In this document: in pieces, positions 48,261-58,590 of the stretch
Position numbering within the stretch: the stretch's first letter is position 1
How the letters are laid out: every line of letters starts with the position of its first letter
DNA from: Datisca glomerata
Lineage: Eukaryota; Streptophyta; Magnoliopsida; Cucurbitales; Datiscaceae
Assembly: GCA_003255025.1 (NCBI GenBank)
Contig: QANY01007306.1
Span: 1,033,707 to 1,097,706, forward strand
Length of the DNA stretch: 64,000 nucleotides
Direction of reading: 5' to 3'
Program-made: the position numbers and the translations under genes
The notes under the pieces: model-generated
The model's input: the letters and a program-made list of their open reading frames with translations, nothing else
Told to the model about the DNA's origin: nothing
The model's database searches: none

Positions 48261-48479
48261 ACCTTAATAGGGTCAAACCCCAAGCATGTGCATCACTTTC
48301 AACATTTCTACTCACAATCTACAATTGTTATCAATAGACGTGCCATTGCTAAACAGATTAATAGCAGTAGGGACAATAATATGACCGACAATTTTATCAT
48401 GTGGTGAATTTCAAAGGCATGGATATTGGATTATCGTAACTCTTAAATTGGATCGAAGCAATCTGGTTCATATAAAGTT

Positions 48480-49310
48480 CAGTAGGTAATAGATTTTTTT
48501 TTGGTTCATCAAATACGTATTGAAATTCACCAAATGTATAGTGGGGTTTATTAAATACATACAAAAAAATAATTCTTAGAGGGGTTCACCAATTACGTAG
48601 TGAAGTTCATCAAATACGTACAAAAAAATAATTTTTTGAGGGGTTTACCAATTACGTAGTAATGTTCACCAAATATGTACAAAAGAATAATTCTTAGAAG
48701 GATTCACCAATTACGTATCGGGGTTCACCAATTACGTATCGGGGTTCACCAATTACGTATCGGGGTTCACAAAAAACGTACAAAAGAATAATTCTTGGAG
48801 AGGTTCAGCAATTACGTAGTGAGGTTCACCGAATACATACAAAAGAATAATTTTTGGAGGAGTTCACCAAATATGTACTGAGGTTCACCAAATACGTAGT
48901 GGGGTTCACCAATTCTGTAGTGTGGTTCATCAAATACGTACAAAAAAATAATTCTTGGAGGGGTTCACCAATTACGTAGTGAGCTTCACCAAATATGTAT
49001 AAAAGAATAATTCTTGGAGGGGTTCACCAAATACGTACAAAAGAATAATTCTTAGAAGGGTTCACCAATTATGTACTGGGGTTCACCAATTATATACTGG
49101 GGTTCACCAATTACGTAGTGGGGTTCACCAAATATGTACAAAAGAATAATTCTTGGAGGGGTTCACCAATTATGTACTGGGGTTCACCAATTACGTACTG
49201 AGGTTCACCTATTACGTACAATAATAATTCTTGGATGAACTCACCAATTACGTACAAAATAATAATTCTTGGGAGGGGTTCACCAAATACGTACAACCTA
49301 ATCGTCATAC
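48480..49310. repeat. Tandem array of TACGTA-containing units
   Basis: Building block of about 21-22 bp (GGGGTTCACCAATTACGTAG and variants such as TTCACCAAATACGTAC) joined with an ACAAAAGAATAATTCTTGGAG spacer into a higher unit of about 60 bp, repeated roughly ten or more times. At 48715-48780 three short blocks follow each other directly. It is not a CRISPR: there are no unique spacers. Confidence 0.9.
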
Positions 49311-51175
49311 ATAATAGGCGAATCGTTTATTTTTAATCCTTACTCCTGAATGTGCTAATCGCATCGTCAAAGCCAAGCGCTAGTTTTATGCCTCCAATCA
49401 CTTGTTTCAGTCCCCAAACGTCATGTACAAATAGGAGATCGCCATTCTCCCCACCCCCCCAATCACCACTTTTTTACTCCTAATCATCATTTATATGGCT
49501 CTAATCGTCATTCTTCATAATTTTTCTTAAAATTGATATTTTTGTAATTATTTACCGTACATCGAAAAAATCATTGATAAAAATAGAAAACACTCATTAT
49601 TTCTATGCAAACATTCATGATACTCACTTATTATGTTAAATTAGATTGGATTAATTAATGATTCTCGTTAAAAGTTGTCATTGATAATGTTGTTGTACTT
49701 TTATGATAAGTATCGAGCGAGATGGGTTTTCATCATATATAATTATAGGTTGTGATGTTATGATGGTCGGTAAACTTTATTTATTGGTTTGATGAACATG
49801 TATAATCCTCAAGGTCAGAATCTATCTATAAATCGAACATATACACTAAAAGTTTGAGATTGAATATTGAAATTTTAACCTTTTATTTTATAAATTATAA
49901 CACCATAAAATTTTGAAAAACCCCTGTCTACGTTTTAATTTATAAGCATATAAAACTCCTAAAAATTAAAAGGGATAGAAATTACGAGCTCAAAATTAAG
50001 ACCGAAATAGCTTTCAGGCCTCCGAAAGTACTTAAAAATGGTATTTTTTATACCCAAAATTGAGTTGCGATGGGTAAACCATATCGCGCATGTAAATCTT
50101 TGAATAAACTTCGATTTGATATTTTACGGGCCACGTGATTTCACCTGAATCAAAAGTTAGGCCTTCTGGAAGTTGACATGCGCCCGCCACGATCCAATGT
50201 GGAGTATTGAGATCAAACGCTTGCGTGTCTGACATTTGAATCCCAAACGTGACCAGCAGGCCCCAAACGCGAGTCATGGTAGACGAATAGTCAGCCTTGA
50301 CTGACGTTTGGGGCCCAAACACCTGTTTTGAATGGCGACTCGCCATGTAATGATGACGTTTAGATCCCCATTATAGTGTTTGACTCTTAACAATTTTCAT
50401 ACACACTAGCTATATTCACCATTGGTCTAGGACGTTTAGGGCCCTCCTTTACACGGGCCAAAAGCGTTTGGAACTAAGTGCTCTAAATGTGACACACTTA
50501 AACATTTTCATATATTACTCATTTTCTCACATTTTATACGCTTAGTCATTTTCACTCTTGATAATTTTGATGGACTTAGATACATTCACACACTTGGTTA
50601 TTTTCACACATTTCAAAAAACTTAACAATTTTCTCAATTTTTAACTTGTAAAATTAATTTGTCATTTTATACACTTAGTTGTTTCGTGCACTTAACCGAC
50701 ATTTAGGCATTTTCACATACGTTTAGCCATTTATACAACTTAGCCACATGTAATTAGCAATTTTCACATAACTATTTCACGTATTTAGTCATTTTAATGT
50801 AATCCGTCATTTCCATACCTTAGTTTTTTCATATACTAGGTCATTTTCACCTGCTTAGCCAGTTTCATACACTTAGTCATTTTCACACACTTTATCATTT
50901 TCATACACTTAGTCATTTCACTTACTAATCTTATATGTAAATCTTTATGAAATAATAAACTTATCAGCACATTAAAAAAGTTATTCAAAATTTCTTTTAA
51001 AGAAGCATCTCATTTATTAGTATCATTACAAATGAATATTTTTTTTGTTACAAACCCCTTCTAAAAACTATAAATATACACTTAAAATCTATTTTTATAT
51101 ATAACTACACAAATATTACCGCATAAGGTAGTGTAACATGATGCAAATCTCGATACTTTTTAATGACTACTTTAG
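49311..51175. other. Repeat-like spacer with degenerate ACTTAGTCATTTTCAC array
   Basis: 49320-50470 holds words such as CGTTTGGGGCCCAAAC and CAAACGTGACC suggesting an old transposon; the minus frame at 50032-50346 is not recognised. 50480-50940 is a worn array of about 20-22 bp units (CACTTAGTCATTTTCACACA). 50940-51175 is A/T-rich. No gene supported. Confidence 0.5.
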
Positions 51176-51301
51176 CTACACCGTTTTACCCTCGGAATCA
51201 AGTTGTAATGCATGTCTTATGTCTGATTTGTACTCTTCATAGAGGTTCTTCCATTTCTTCAAGCTCTCTTCAGGGACTTCATCGTAAAAACAAGTAAACT
51301 T
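51176..51301 (-). pseudogene. Orphan coding-like last exon, family not recognised
   Basis: On minus a possible acceptor (TTTTTTTAAAG) is followed by 41 sense codons and TAG at 51178-51176: KFTCFYDEVPEESLKKWKNL, then YEEYKSDIRHALQLDSEGKT and V. The charged, helical composition and G/C-balanced codons look like a real cytosolic protein end. I cannot name the family and see no further exons, so it is listed as a possible gene fragment. Confidence 0.35.
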
Positions 51302-52042
51302 CTTTAAAAAAATCAAAGATTTTCTACACTAAATAAAGATGCTAATAAAGAGTCACCGTCCATGTTAATAAAGAGCTACATGGATTGTTTAAAGAAATCA
51401 AATAACACAATGCATGAGCTGCAGCTCACAACTTTTAACATGATCATTTATCAACCGTAGAGGAAAACTGCATATAAGCATTACCAATTTACCACCCATT
51501 TGCAATGGATTACACTCTCATGTCTAATTCAGAGCAAGTCAATCAAATAGACTGACCCATACTTTTGATAAACCAATATCGCTGCTAATATTCATATGTT
51601 ATGGTTAGCTTATCCCCTTTTGAGTTGAACCCACATAAAATAGTGATATTTGTTTCAAATTTCAAAGTTGAGCCTATATCGCTTAACAGTGCATTATGCA
51701 TATAGGTTTTCTTAGAGTTGAGTTACTGAATGATTTGTAGTCATTAGTTCATATTTGAATCCATCTATCACCAGAGTACAATGGCTCTACACTTCTAAGT
51801 TCTATTAGATCATAAACCAAATATAATAACAACATCAAACAACAAACATCAAATACTGATTAGTGATTTCCCATTATTATACACTTAATACAAGATTATA
51901 TCCGTTGACAAAAAATTAGCAAGATTATATCTTGTGACTTCTTTCCTTTAGGTGAACTAAGCTAGAATGCTTAATATCTTTCCTAATTGAAATGAAATTA
52001 CTATATGCTAAAAATAAAAACACTAAATGGAAATCCAAGAGC

Positions 52043-52316
52043 TTATCAAAGAACCTGTCTATCGGCGACTTCGACAACAATTGGCAGCTTGGGAACCTGA
52101 CCAAGCAAGCAAGAAGAAGATCCATAATTCAAACATACCAATAGATACAAAATCACAGTGCTGCCCAAGCTCATCAACAAATCTAAACCAAACCCTTCTC
52201 TTGGATTAAATGTTCTCTCCAAAAGATTAAGTAAAGCCAACAGCACATCAAGCACAATAGCTTGCATGGTATTGAATCTCACGTATCTACTGAAATTGGA
52301 ATTTCTCACAACTACA
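52043..52316 (-). pseudogene. TIC20-II-like last exon, orphan fragment
   Basis: On minus, after an acceptor-like CTACCTGTAG, the frame reads VVRNSNFSRYVRFNTMQAIV and continues LDVLLALLNLLERTFNP, then LLMSLGSTVILYLLVCLNYG and PKLPIVVEVADRQVL before TGA. This is the C-terminal half of TIC20-type proteins, which form the protein-conducting part of the inner chloroplast envelope translocon; two hydrophobic spans are visible. The frame is open (about 89 codons). Upstream, where the other exons should be, lie the 37-bp tandem repeat and PMD copy B, and then MOS2 on the other strand. So this is a stranded or captured exon rather than a full gene. Confidence 0.75.
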
Positions 52317-52429
52317 GGTAGTAAGTGTTAGAAACATTAAAATCGATTCGAGACTTGAGATAATTTTTTCCAGAGATAGATTTAAAAAAATGAAGTAATG
52401 ACATTCACAATATTACAATATATGAGATT

Positions 52430-52682
52430 AAATATTTTTATGTAATTCAATGTAATATTTTACTTAGTACATTTTTATGTAATTCAATGTAATATTTGAC
52501 TCAATACATTTTTATGTAATTCAATGTAATATTTGACTCAGTACATTTTTATGAAATTCAGTGTAATATTTGGCTCAATACATTTTTATGTAATTCAATG
52601 TAATATTTGACTCAATACATTTTTATGTAATTCAATGTAATATTTGACTCAATACATTTTTATGTAATTCAATGTAATCATT
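52430..52682. repeat. 37-bp tandem repeat, about seven copies
   Basis: The unit contains CATTTTTATGTAATTCAATG then TAATATTTGACTCAATA. Copies of TGTAATTCAA start at 52441, 52478, 52515, 52552 (one change), 52589, 52626 and 52663, exactly 37 bp apart. PMD copy A has only one copy of this unit (inverted, about 10165-10205) at the same place before the start codon. Confidence 0.95.
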
Positions 52683-52714
52683 ATATTTCAAACGACACTC
52701 ATTTTCAGGATATC

Positions 52715-54070
52715 ATGGAGCCTAGACCACAAGATAGATTGGTGTTGTATTTACAGGATCAACATAGATCCCAACATGTTTTGGATCAGGAGGATTCTCG
52801 TGCTTTACATTGTCGTCAACATACTGCAGTTGTTCATCGAAACATGCTACTACATAGACGTATTATTCCATATTTGATACGTGCTGGATTTTATGGAGTT
52901 ACGAGGGTTGGGTTTATCGCTTTCGACTGACACTTGATCACATCTTTTGTGGAGAGATGACGTCCTAAAACACACACATTTCATATGACACATGGTGAGT
53001 GTACTATCACTCTACAAGATGTGTAAATACAGTTAAGACTTTCAGTTGATGGGATGTCGGGGAAGATGGACTTCTAATCCCACCTCCTCCTTTGGGTAGC
53101 GGTCTGTCTCTCCCCTCATTTGCTTTCATATAGTGAAATGGCATCAACCGGATCGTGCTCTAAGATAATTCGATATGATTACGTATGGCCGAGCCATGTG
53201 ATACCGAAAGACGGTTGCATGACATAGACTTAAGGGGGAGAAATGAACTAAATTGGAACATCCAACATCAGGCATACATTGAGAGATGAGATGAACGCAT
53301 GACGCACATTGCTGAGGGGCCCGTGGATGAACATGGATATGACAGCTCATACATGTTATGATATCTGGGAATCACACGGTGATATATAATTCAACAAGGA
53401 GCGTTATATATCTAATGGTCATTTTTTATTAATTTATGTAATTAATGAGGCTTATATGGTCATTTAATAAATAACTTATATAATGTTTTTTTATCTATGT
53501 AGACGCAGAAGCTGGAAGATATTAACAATTTGACACTTGATGATACTGAGCCGTCTTGGATAACGCCTCGAATTCGTAATGTGTGTGAGACAGCCGCACA
53601 AACAATAAGACGAGCGAATGCGGCTTATCAAGTTCTTTCGTCCCGAAGTCATGGAGTGCACAACTCATCTCAAAGAAGTCAACAATAATCACGCATGCCT
53701 TGAGACGAACCATTTATGTCTCAGCAAGAGCCATACACGTCGCCGGTCTTTTATACATTCGGAGGTGAGTCAGTGACTCAACTTGGTTCTACTTCTGAAC
53801 CATTTTATCAACCTCAACGGCGTAGAGGGGGACGAGCTAGTGTTCCTGGAGGAGGAGGTAGAAGACTTGCCCAAAACTTTCCTATTGTGGAATATGCTTC
53901 TATTGTGGATGAAGACCCACATATTGTAAAGGAAGACCCGCCGCTTATTGTAGAAGAAGAAAGTGTAGCAGCAGCTATGGAGGAAGGTCCATAATCACAA
54001 GTAGCTCAACTACAAACATATGAAAGACTCCCAAGAAGAATGAGAAGACGACCACCGTGTGGAACGTGAT
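52715..54070 (+). pseudogene. Plant mobile domain (PMD) protein gene, broken and deleted, copy B
   Basis: Starts at ATG 52715 (MEPRPQDRLVLYLQDQ) and stays open past the point where copy A has its first stop, to TGA at 52928 (RVGFIAFD then stop). At about 53055 (GATGGGATGTCGGGG) the sequence jumps from the PMD core to the part matching copy A at about 9345, losing roughly 450 bp; GATG/TG words at both sides suggest a microhomology deletion. The last part (53500-54070) is close to copy A, with LTLDDTEPSW, QEPYTSPVFYTFGGE and RRMRRRPPCGT, again with stops. It is inactive. Confidence 0.75.
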
Positions 54071-54659
54071 TGATTTATATTTTTTGTATTTGGATTTTTG
54101 TATAATAATATAAAATATAAATTCATAAAATTTGTTAAAAATGTATGATGTTTCATTGATAATACATGACATAAAGTTATAAAATGTTTTGCAGGATGGA
54201 TGATTTTTGTATGCATGGTTTGTGTTAAAGGTTATATTGATGATCTTGTAAGGTAGGGGAGCATCTGCACTGAAGACGTCTTTTGTAAAGATGCATTTTA
54301 CCTATTTGAAGTCGTCTATACAAAAGATGTTTTTCGACGTGACCATTTCTATCGTAGTTTTAAAATTAATTTCAAAACTATATTCTTTTCAGAATTTATT
54401 TTAAAAATCACATAAAGCCATAAATTCCACCTTACTGATATTTAATCCAACTTATCACAAGTTGAACGTTAGATAACCCACTTAAAAAGTGTTTGAGGGG
54501 TATAACAGTCTTTCGAGTGTGAAAAGTGTTAGAATTCTGGTCTTTCAAAAACACTATTTTTCTGAACTGTTTTCATGGAACATCTATTTTTCTAAATTGC
54601 GCTCACCTGGAGAAAGTCGTGGGCTCTCTACCTGCAGGACTCAACCTCAACATTCAACA

Positions 54660-56138
54660 ATGCAGAAGTTCTCATTCTCTCTCCCTTCGAAATCAACCTC
54701 TACGAAGCCAAACCTCCACATACCCTCACAGAATTTTGACGCTAACCCTAATCGCAATGATCAAGACGATTCTAAAGTTTTCGTTAGCGAATTCGATCCC
54801 ACCAAACCCTTAACTGATAACAAAAATACCAAGAAGTTAGTCATTCCTCCTATACAGAACGAATGGAGGCCCCTCAAAAAGATGAAGAATCTTGAACTAC
54901 CACTTTCTCAATCGGATGGTACCGATCTTCGATTCGAGTTGGAGTCCCCATCTTTAGCACAAGACGGTAATGACTCCAAGATGTCTTACGGTCTCAATCT
55001 CAGGCAGGAAGCCGCTGCCACCGACGCAGCCTCTAATGGTGATGATGAATCTGAATCAAGGGTTGCAAACTCAAAACCTGCCTCTGTGGAGTCTGTTCTG
55101 CTGCAGAAATTGAAGGATGATCTGAAGAGGTTACCAGAAGATAGAGGCTTCGAAGAATTTGAGGAAGTTCCTGTGGAGGGCTTTGGTGCCGCGTTGCTTG
55201 CGGGCTATGGGTGGTTCGAAGGCCGGGGTATTGGAAAGAACGCGAAGGAGGATGTTAAAGTCGTGCAGTACGAGAAGAGGACTGACAAGCAAGGGTTAGG
55301 ATTTTTTAGCGACCCACACCCGAGCCATAAGAAGGAGGGTGGTAGAGAAAAAGGGAGAGAGCGCGAGAGAGACAGAGAAAAAGTCAGAGAAGAGAAAGAA
55401 AGAGATGATGATAGACAGAGAGATAGTTATGGGCTTATCGGCAATGTTGTTAGGATTGTTGGTGGAAGGGATGCGGGACTGAAAGGAAAAGTTATGGAAA
55501 AGTTGAGCCACGATTTTCTCGTCTTGAAGCTTTCAACCGGCGAACAGCATCTAGAAGTGAAAGTGCATGCGAATGACGTTGCAGAATTGGGTTCCCAGAA
55601 AGAAGAAAGGTTCTTGAAGAAATCAAAAGAAGCAAAGATTCAAGGAGTGGAAAAAGATGAAAGAAAGGTTCACAGAAGGACAAGAGATGTTGAACAAGTA
55701 GTGAAGAAACAGGAAAGGGATATGATCAGTGGAGGTAGTCGGAGGGAGGAAGAGCTGAGAAGTAGTCAAATGTCTTGGCTCGCAAATCATATTCGCGTTA
55801 GAATCATTAGCAAAGATTTTAAGGGAGGAAGATTTTATCGGAGAAAGGGAGAGATAGTGGATGTAGTCGGTTCCAAAACCTGTGATATATCTATGGACGA
55901 GGGCAGAGAACTTATCCAAGGGGTCTCCCAGGATCTTCTTGAGACTGCACTTCCCAAGCGTGGGGGGTCAGTTCTCATCCTATATGGAAAGCATAAAGGA
56001 GTCTATGGGAGTCTTGTTGAGAGGGATCTTGAACAAGAGACTGGTATTGTTCGGGATGCTGATAGCCATGCATTGCTCAATGTGCGTCTCGATCAGGTTG
56101 CAGAATTTGTTGGTGATCCAAGTTACCTTGGATATTGA
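54660..56138 (+). CDS. MOS2: MOS2-like nuclear RNA-binding protein (G-patch, KOW), 492 aa, intronless
   Basis: The likely start is ATG 54660 (MQKFSFSLPSKS), because that is where similarity to Arabidopsis MOS2 begins; the frame is open 57 codons further up without matching it. Order: SFSLPSK start, VFVSEFDPTKPL, IPPIQNEWRPLKKMKNLELP, SYGLNLRQ, G-patch at about 172-217 (GFGAALLAGYGWFEGRGIGK), an Arg/Glu/Lys-rich stretch at about 223-250, KOW-type region at about 260-320 (VVRIVGGRDAGLKGKVMEK), a second KOW-like part at about 371-432 (IRVRIISKDFKGGRFYRRKG, TCDISMDE), and a last KOW at about 434-465 (VLILYGKHKGVYGSLVERD). MOS2 is needed for snc1 resistance signalling and acts in the nucleus in RNA processing, including microRNA maturation. 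Size and domain order match. No break is seen; PMD copy B ends about 230 bp upstream. Confidence 0.94.
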   Translation: MQKFSFSLPSKSTSTKPNLHIPSQNFDANPNRNDQDDSKVFVSEFDPTKPLTDNKNTKKLVIPPIQNEWRPLKKMKNLELPLSQSDGTDLRFELESPSLAQDGNDSKMSYGLNLRQEAAATDAASNGDDESESRVANSKPASVESVLLQKLKDDLKRLPEDRGFEEFEEVPVEGFGAALLAGYGWFEGRGIGKNAKEDVKVVQYEKRTDKQGLGFFSDPHPSHKKEGGREKGRERERDREKVREEKERDDDRQRDSYGLIGNVVRIVGGRDAGLKGKVMEKLSHDFLVLKLSTGEQHLEVKVHANDVAELGSQKEERFLKKSKEAKIQGVEKDERKVHRRTRDVEQVVKKQERDMISGGSRREEELRSSQMSWLANHIRVRIISKDFKGGRFYRRKGEIVDVVGSKTCDISMDEGRELIQGVSQDLLETALPKRGGSVLILYGKHKGVYGSLVERDLEQETGIVRDADSHALLNVRLDQVAEFVGDPSYLGY

Positions 56139-56799
56139 TTCTGTAGACACTGCAGTCCATGCTTTTATTGGTTTCTATTCTATAGGTACTTTGGATGAAA
56201 TTGCTTGATATATCCTATTAATTGATAGTTTTCTTGCCCAAAAGAAATTGATGCACATGTTGTTTCATCTTTTGTTGCATTTTTGAATTGCAGCGCTCCT
56301 TATCCTTTTTACAATATGATTGCTTCTTATTAATAAGATTACTTTCCTGACAAATAAATTACAATCCATGAAGTGTCATGTTTCAGTTGTCATCTCATAG
56401 GAGCACACTTTGCACTAATTGTGTCTCTGACAGGACGGTTTAGACATGTTTACACTTACTAGCTAATTTAGTTCTGTTTAACATTTAGAGTACAGAAAAA
56501 CACGCGAAAATGAACCTACACTACAAGATATACCTGTAGATGTTGAAAGTTGAAACAGATGATGAGCATGGTAATGCAAGTAACGAGTCTAGATACAAAA
56601 ATATGGAGGTCGAGATTGAGGTTAGAAAATTTGAAATCTCTAATGAGTTGAAAAATAATATTACTGTAATAGTACATGTTATATTGTCTTGCCATGTCTT
56701 CAAGTATAAGACTTGTGAAAAATAAAATATTTATATTAATAAGGTTAGAGTTATTTGTGGGTTTTGTGATGCAAGTGCACCCTTTATGCTTCACTAAGA
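56139..56799. other. MOS2 3' flank
   Basis: Probable 3' untranslated region, then spacer. AATAAATTACAATCC at about 56353 and AATAAAATATTT at about 56722 could serve as poly(A) signals. No other gene recognised. Confidence 0.5.
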
Positions 56800-58590
56800 C
56801 TGTAAGAGAGGAGATAACACTCTACACTGTAAGACCATTGTAAGAGAACTCATGTCCCAAAGACTTCTGTCACCGACATTGCATCAAGAGTTCTGGCTAA
56901 AAAGTATTCATGTCTTATAAAGTTGTGAGATTGGTGAAATTGTCATAAATGGGTACATGATGAACATATCTTGAAAAGACACCTATGTGGCCGAACGAAG
57001 ATTTAAAGAAATTGCTTTCTTGGAGATCGAAGGAACATCAAAAGGCAATTCCATAGTTTGTGTCAGATTGTGAGGGAATTTGGGAGGTCAATTTTAGTCG
57101 TCATCAAAAGTTTTTTGTATTATTAGATGCATGTAAATAGACTTTAGATGCTTGTTGTGGAACCACGGTTGGTGTTTTTTATGCTTGCCATTTGAAAGGA
57201 TCGTGGAAAGAGTAACTGATGGTGGCAATGGGCATGGATAAGAATGATCCTATAGTGATCTTTAGGATGAATAAAAGCCTCCTTCGTTTTGAAGGGGGTT
57301 GTTCCAAGTAGGGGTGTTCACGGTTCGTTTCGGTCGGTTTTTTGGTGAAAAACTGAATCGAATCAAAACTTCGGTTTGACAATAAACCAAATCAAGCCGA
57401 ATTGTGAATGCTAAAAGAACCGAACCGAACTGTGAGTTTCGGTTTGGTATTATTAATTAAAAATTATTTTAAAATGATATTATTGAAAAAAATAATATGA
57501 AATCAAACATTTGTTTCGGTTCGGTTCGGTTCGAAAATCATCAAAATTCTGAACCGAACCAAAACTTCGGTTTAGCAATAAAATCGAACCAAACCGAACA
57601 CATAAAAACCGACCGAACCGGTCATTTTCAGTTCAGTCGGTTCGGTTTGGTTTTGAACATCCCTAGTTCCTAGATTGGAAATGTTACAGTGGAAAGTGGA
57701 ATAAATCTCTTATGTCTTTGTTTCCGTGTCTATAATCTTTCCACTGACCATAATGCAATTATCAGAAGTTTGTTCTCTCTTAATCCTAATTCCTTACCTT
57801 AGAATCTTTCTTTCAGAAGAAATTTTAATGATAGAGATCTTGATGATTATGTTTCACTTTCTAATTTGTTGGAAGGGGTTCATTTTAATCTTGACTCTTC
57901 AGATTCTCGAGTGTGGATTGTGATAATTCTAGTTTCTTTTCATTGAAATGTTTTTTCATTCATCTGGTTAATAATTCCACGACCATAAGATCTTTTCCAA
58001 TGAAATGTTTATGGAAGTTAAGTTCTCCTTCGAAAGGACATGTTTTTCTTTGGCTTCTAGTTAAAAGGAGGGTTAATACTTTTGAATTGCTTGAGAGAGT
58101 TACCCTATTCGTGTGTTTGTGGCCTTCTTGATGTGTTCTATGTAGGAGGGAGGAAGAAAGCATTGGTCGTTTGTTTATGCAATGTCCAATATTATTCAGC
58201 TTCTGGTGTAGATTTTGGATTTGTCTGCCATTGACTGGGGTTTTTCCTTCTGTGAGAGTGTTTTCTGAGAATGTTGATTCCTTATTTCTTGGAGGTTTTT
58301 TCGAGAGGAAGTGTAGTAAGAAGAAAAAGGTTCTTTAGCCTTGTGTTATGGTGGCCACTCTTTGGAGCATTTGGTTGGAGCGGAACAGACTTATTTTTGT
58401 AGATAAGGAAGAGACATCGAGACTTTATATGGCAAGGACTTTTCTTTTTAGCTTCCATGAGGGCTTCAAAATCGTTTTTGTTGAAGGCGTGGAGGAAGGT
58501 AAAGGCTCTCACCTTATCATATGGGAGACAGTCACTCGTCTGGTTGGTGAAGGAGGTCTTGGTATCGGGAATCTTATCAAGCGGAATGTC
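56800..58590 (+). pseudogene. LINE fragment 1 (gag-like trace and RT zinc-binding domain)
   Basis: 56960-57300 has weak LINE first-frame similarity (IAFLEIEGTSKGNSIV). After the inserted MITE, 57740-58110 reads RRNFND, then DSSDSRVWI and WKLSSPSKGHVFLWLLVKRR with VNTFELLERV, the zinc-binding domain that follows plant LINE reverse transcriptase. It continues with REEESIGRLFMQCPILFSFW and, at 58348-58440, LWSIWLERNRLIF. Stops and frame changes are many. Fragment 2 follows directly. Confidence 0.7.
57309..57665. mobile_element. hAT-type MITE rich in CGGTTCGGTT
   Basis: Ends TAGGGGTGTTCACGG and, inverted, TAGGGATGTTCAAAACC. The interior is filled with CGGTTCGGTT and AACCGAACCG words and folds back on itself. 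It is flanked by GTTCCAAG (57301-57308) and GTTCCTAG (57666-57673), an 8-bp target-site duplication with one change. It sits inside LINE debris, so it came later than that LINE. Confidence 0.8.

Larger units (their letters stand above)
52430..54430 (+). mobile_element. PMD-carrying transposon-like element, copy B (truncated)
   Basis: Same family as 7787-10850 but in the opposite orientation. The right end at about 54290-54430 matches the left end of copy A. The left end beyond the 37-bp repeat does not match copy A, so it is truncated or replaced there. An internal part is missing (see the pseudogene entry). Confidence 0.65.

Noticed and set aside
48480..49310. CRISPR-like spaced repeat pattern
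   Set aside because: The spaces between repeats are themselves repeats and the DNA is from a plant nucleus.
55296..55919. Minus frames across MOS2
   Set aside because: Shadows of the charged MOS2 coding region.
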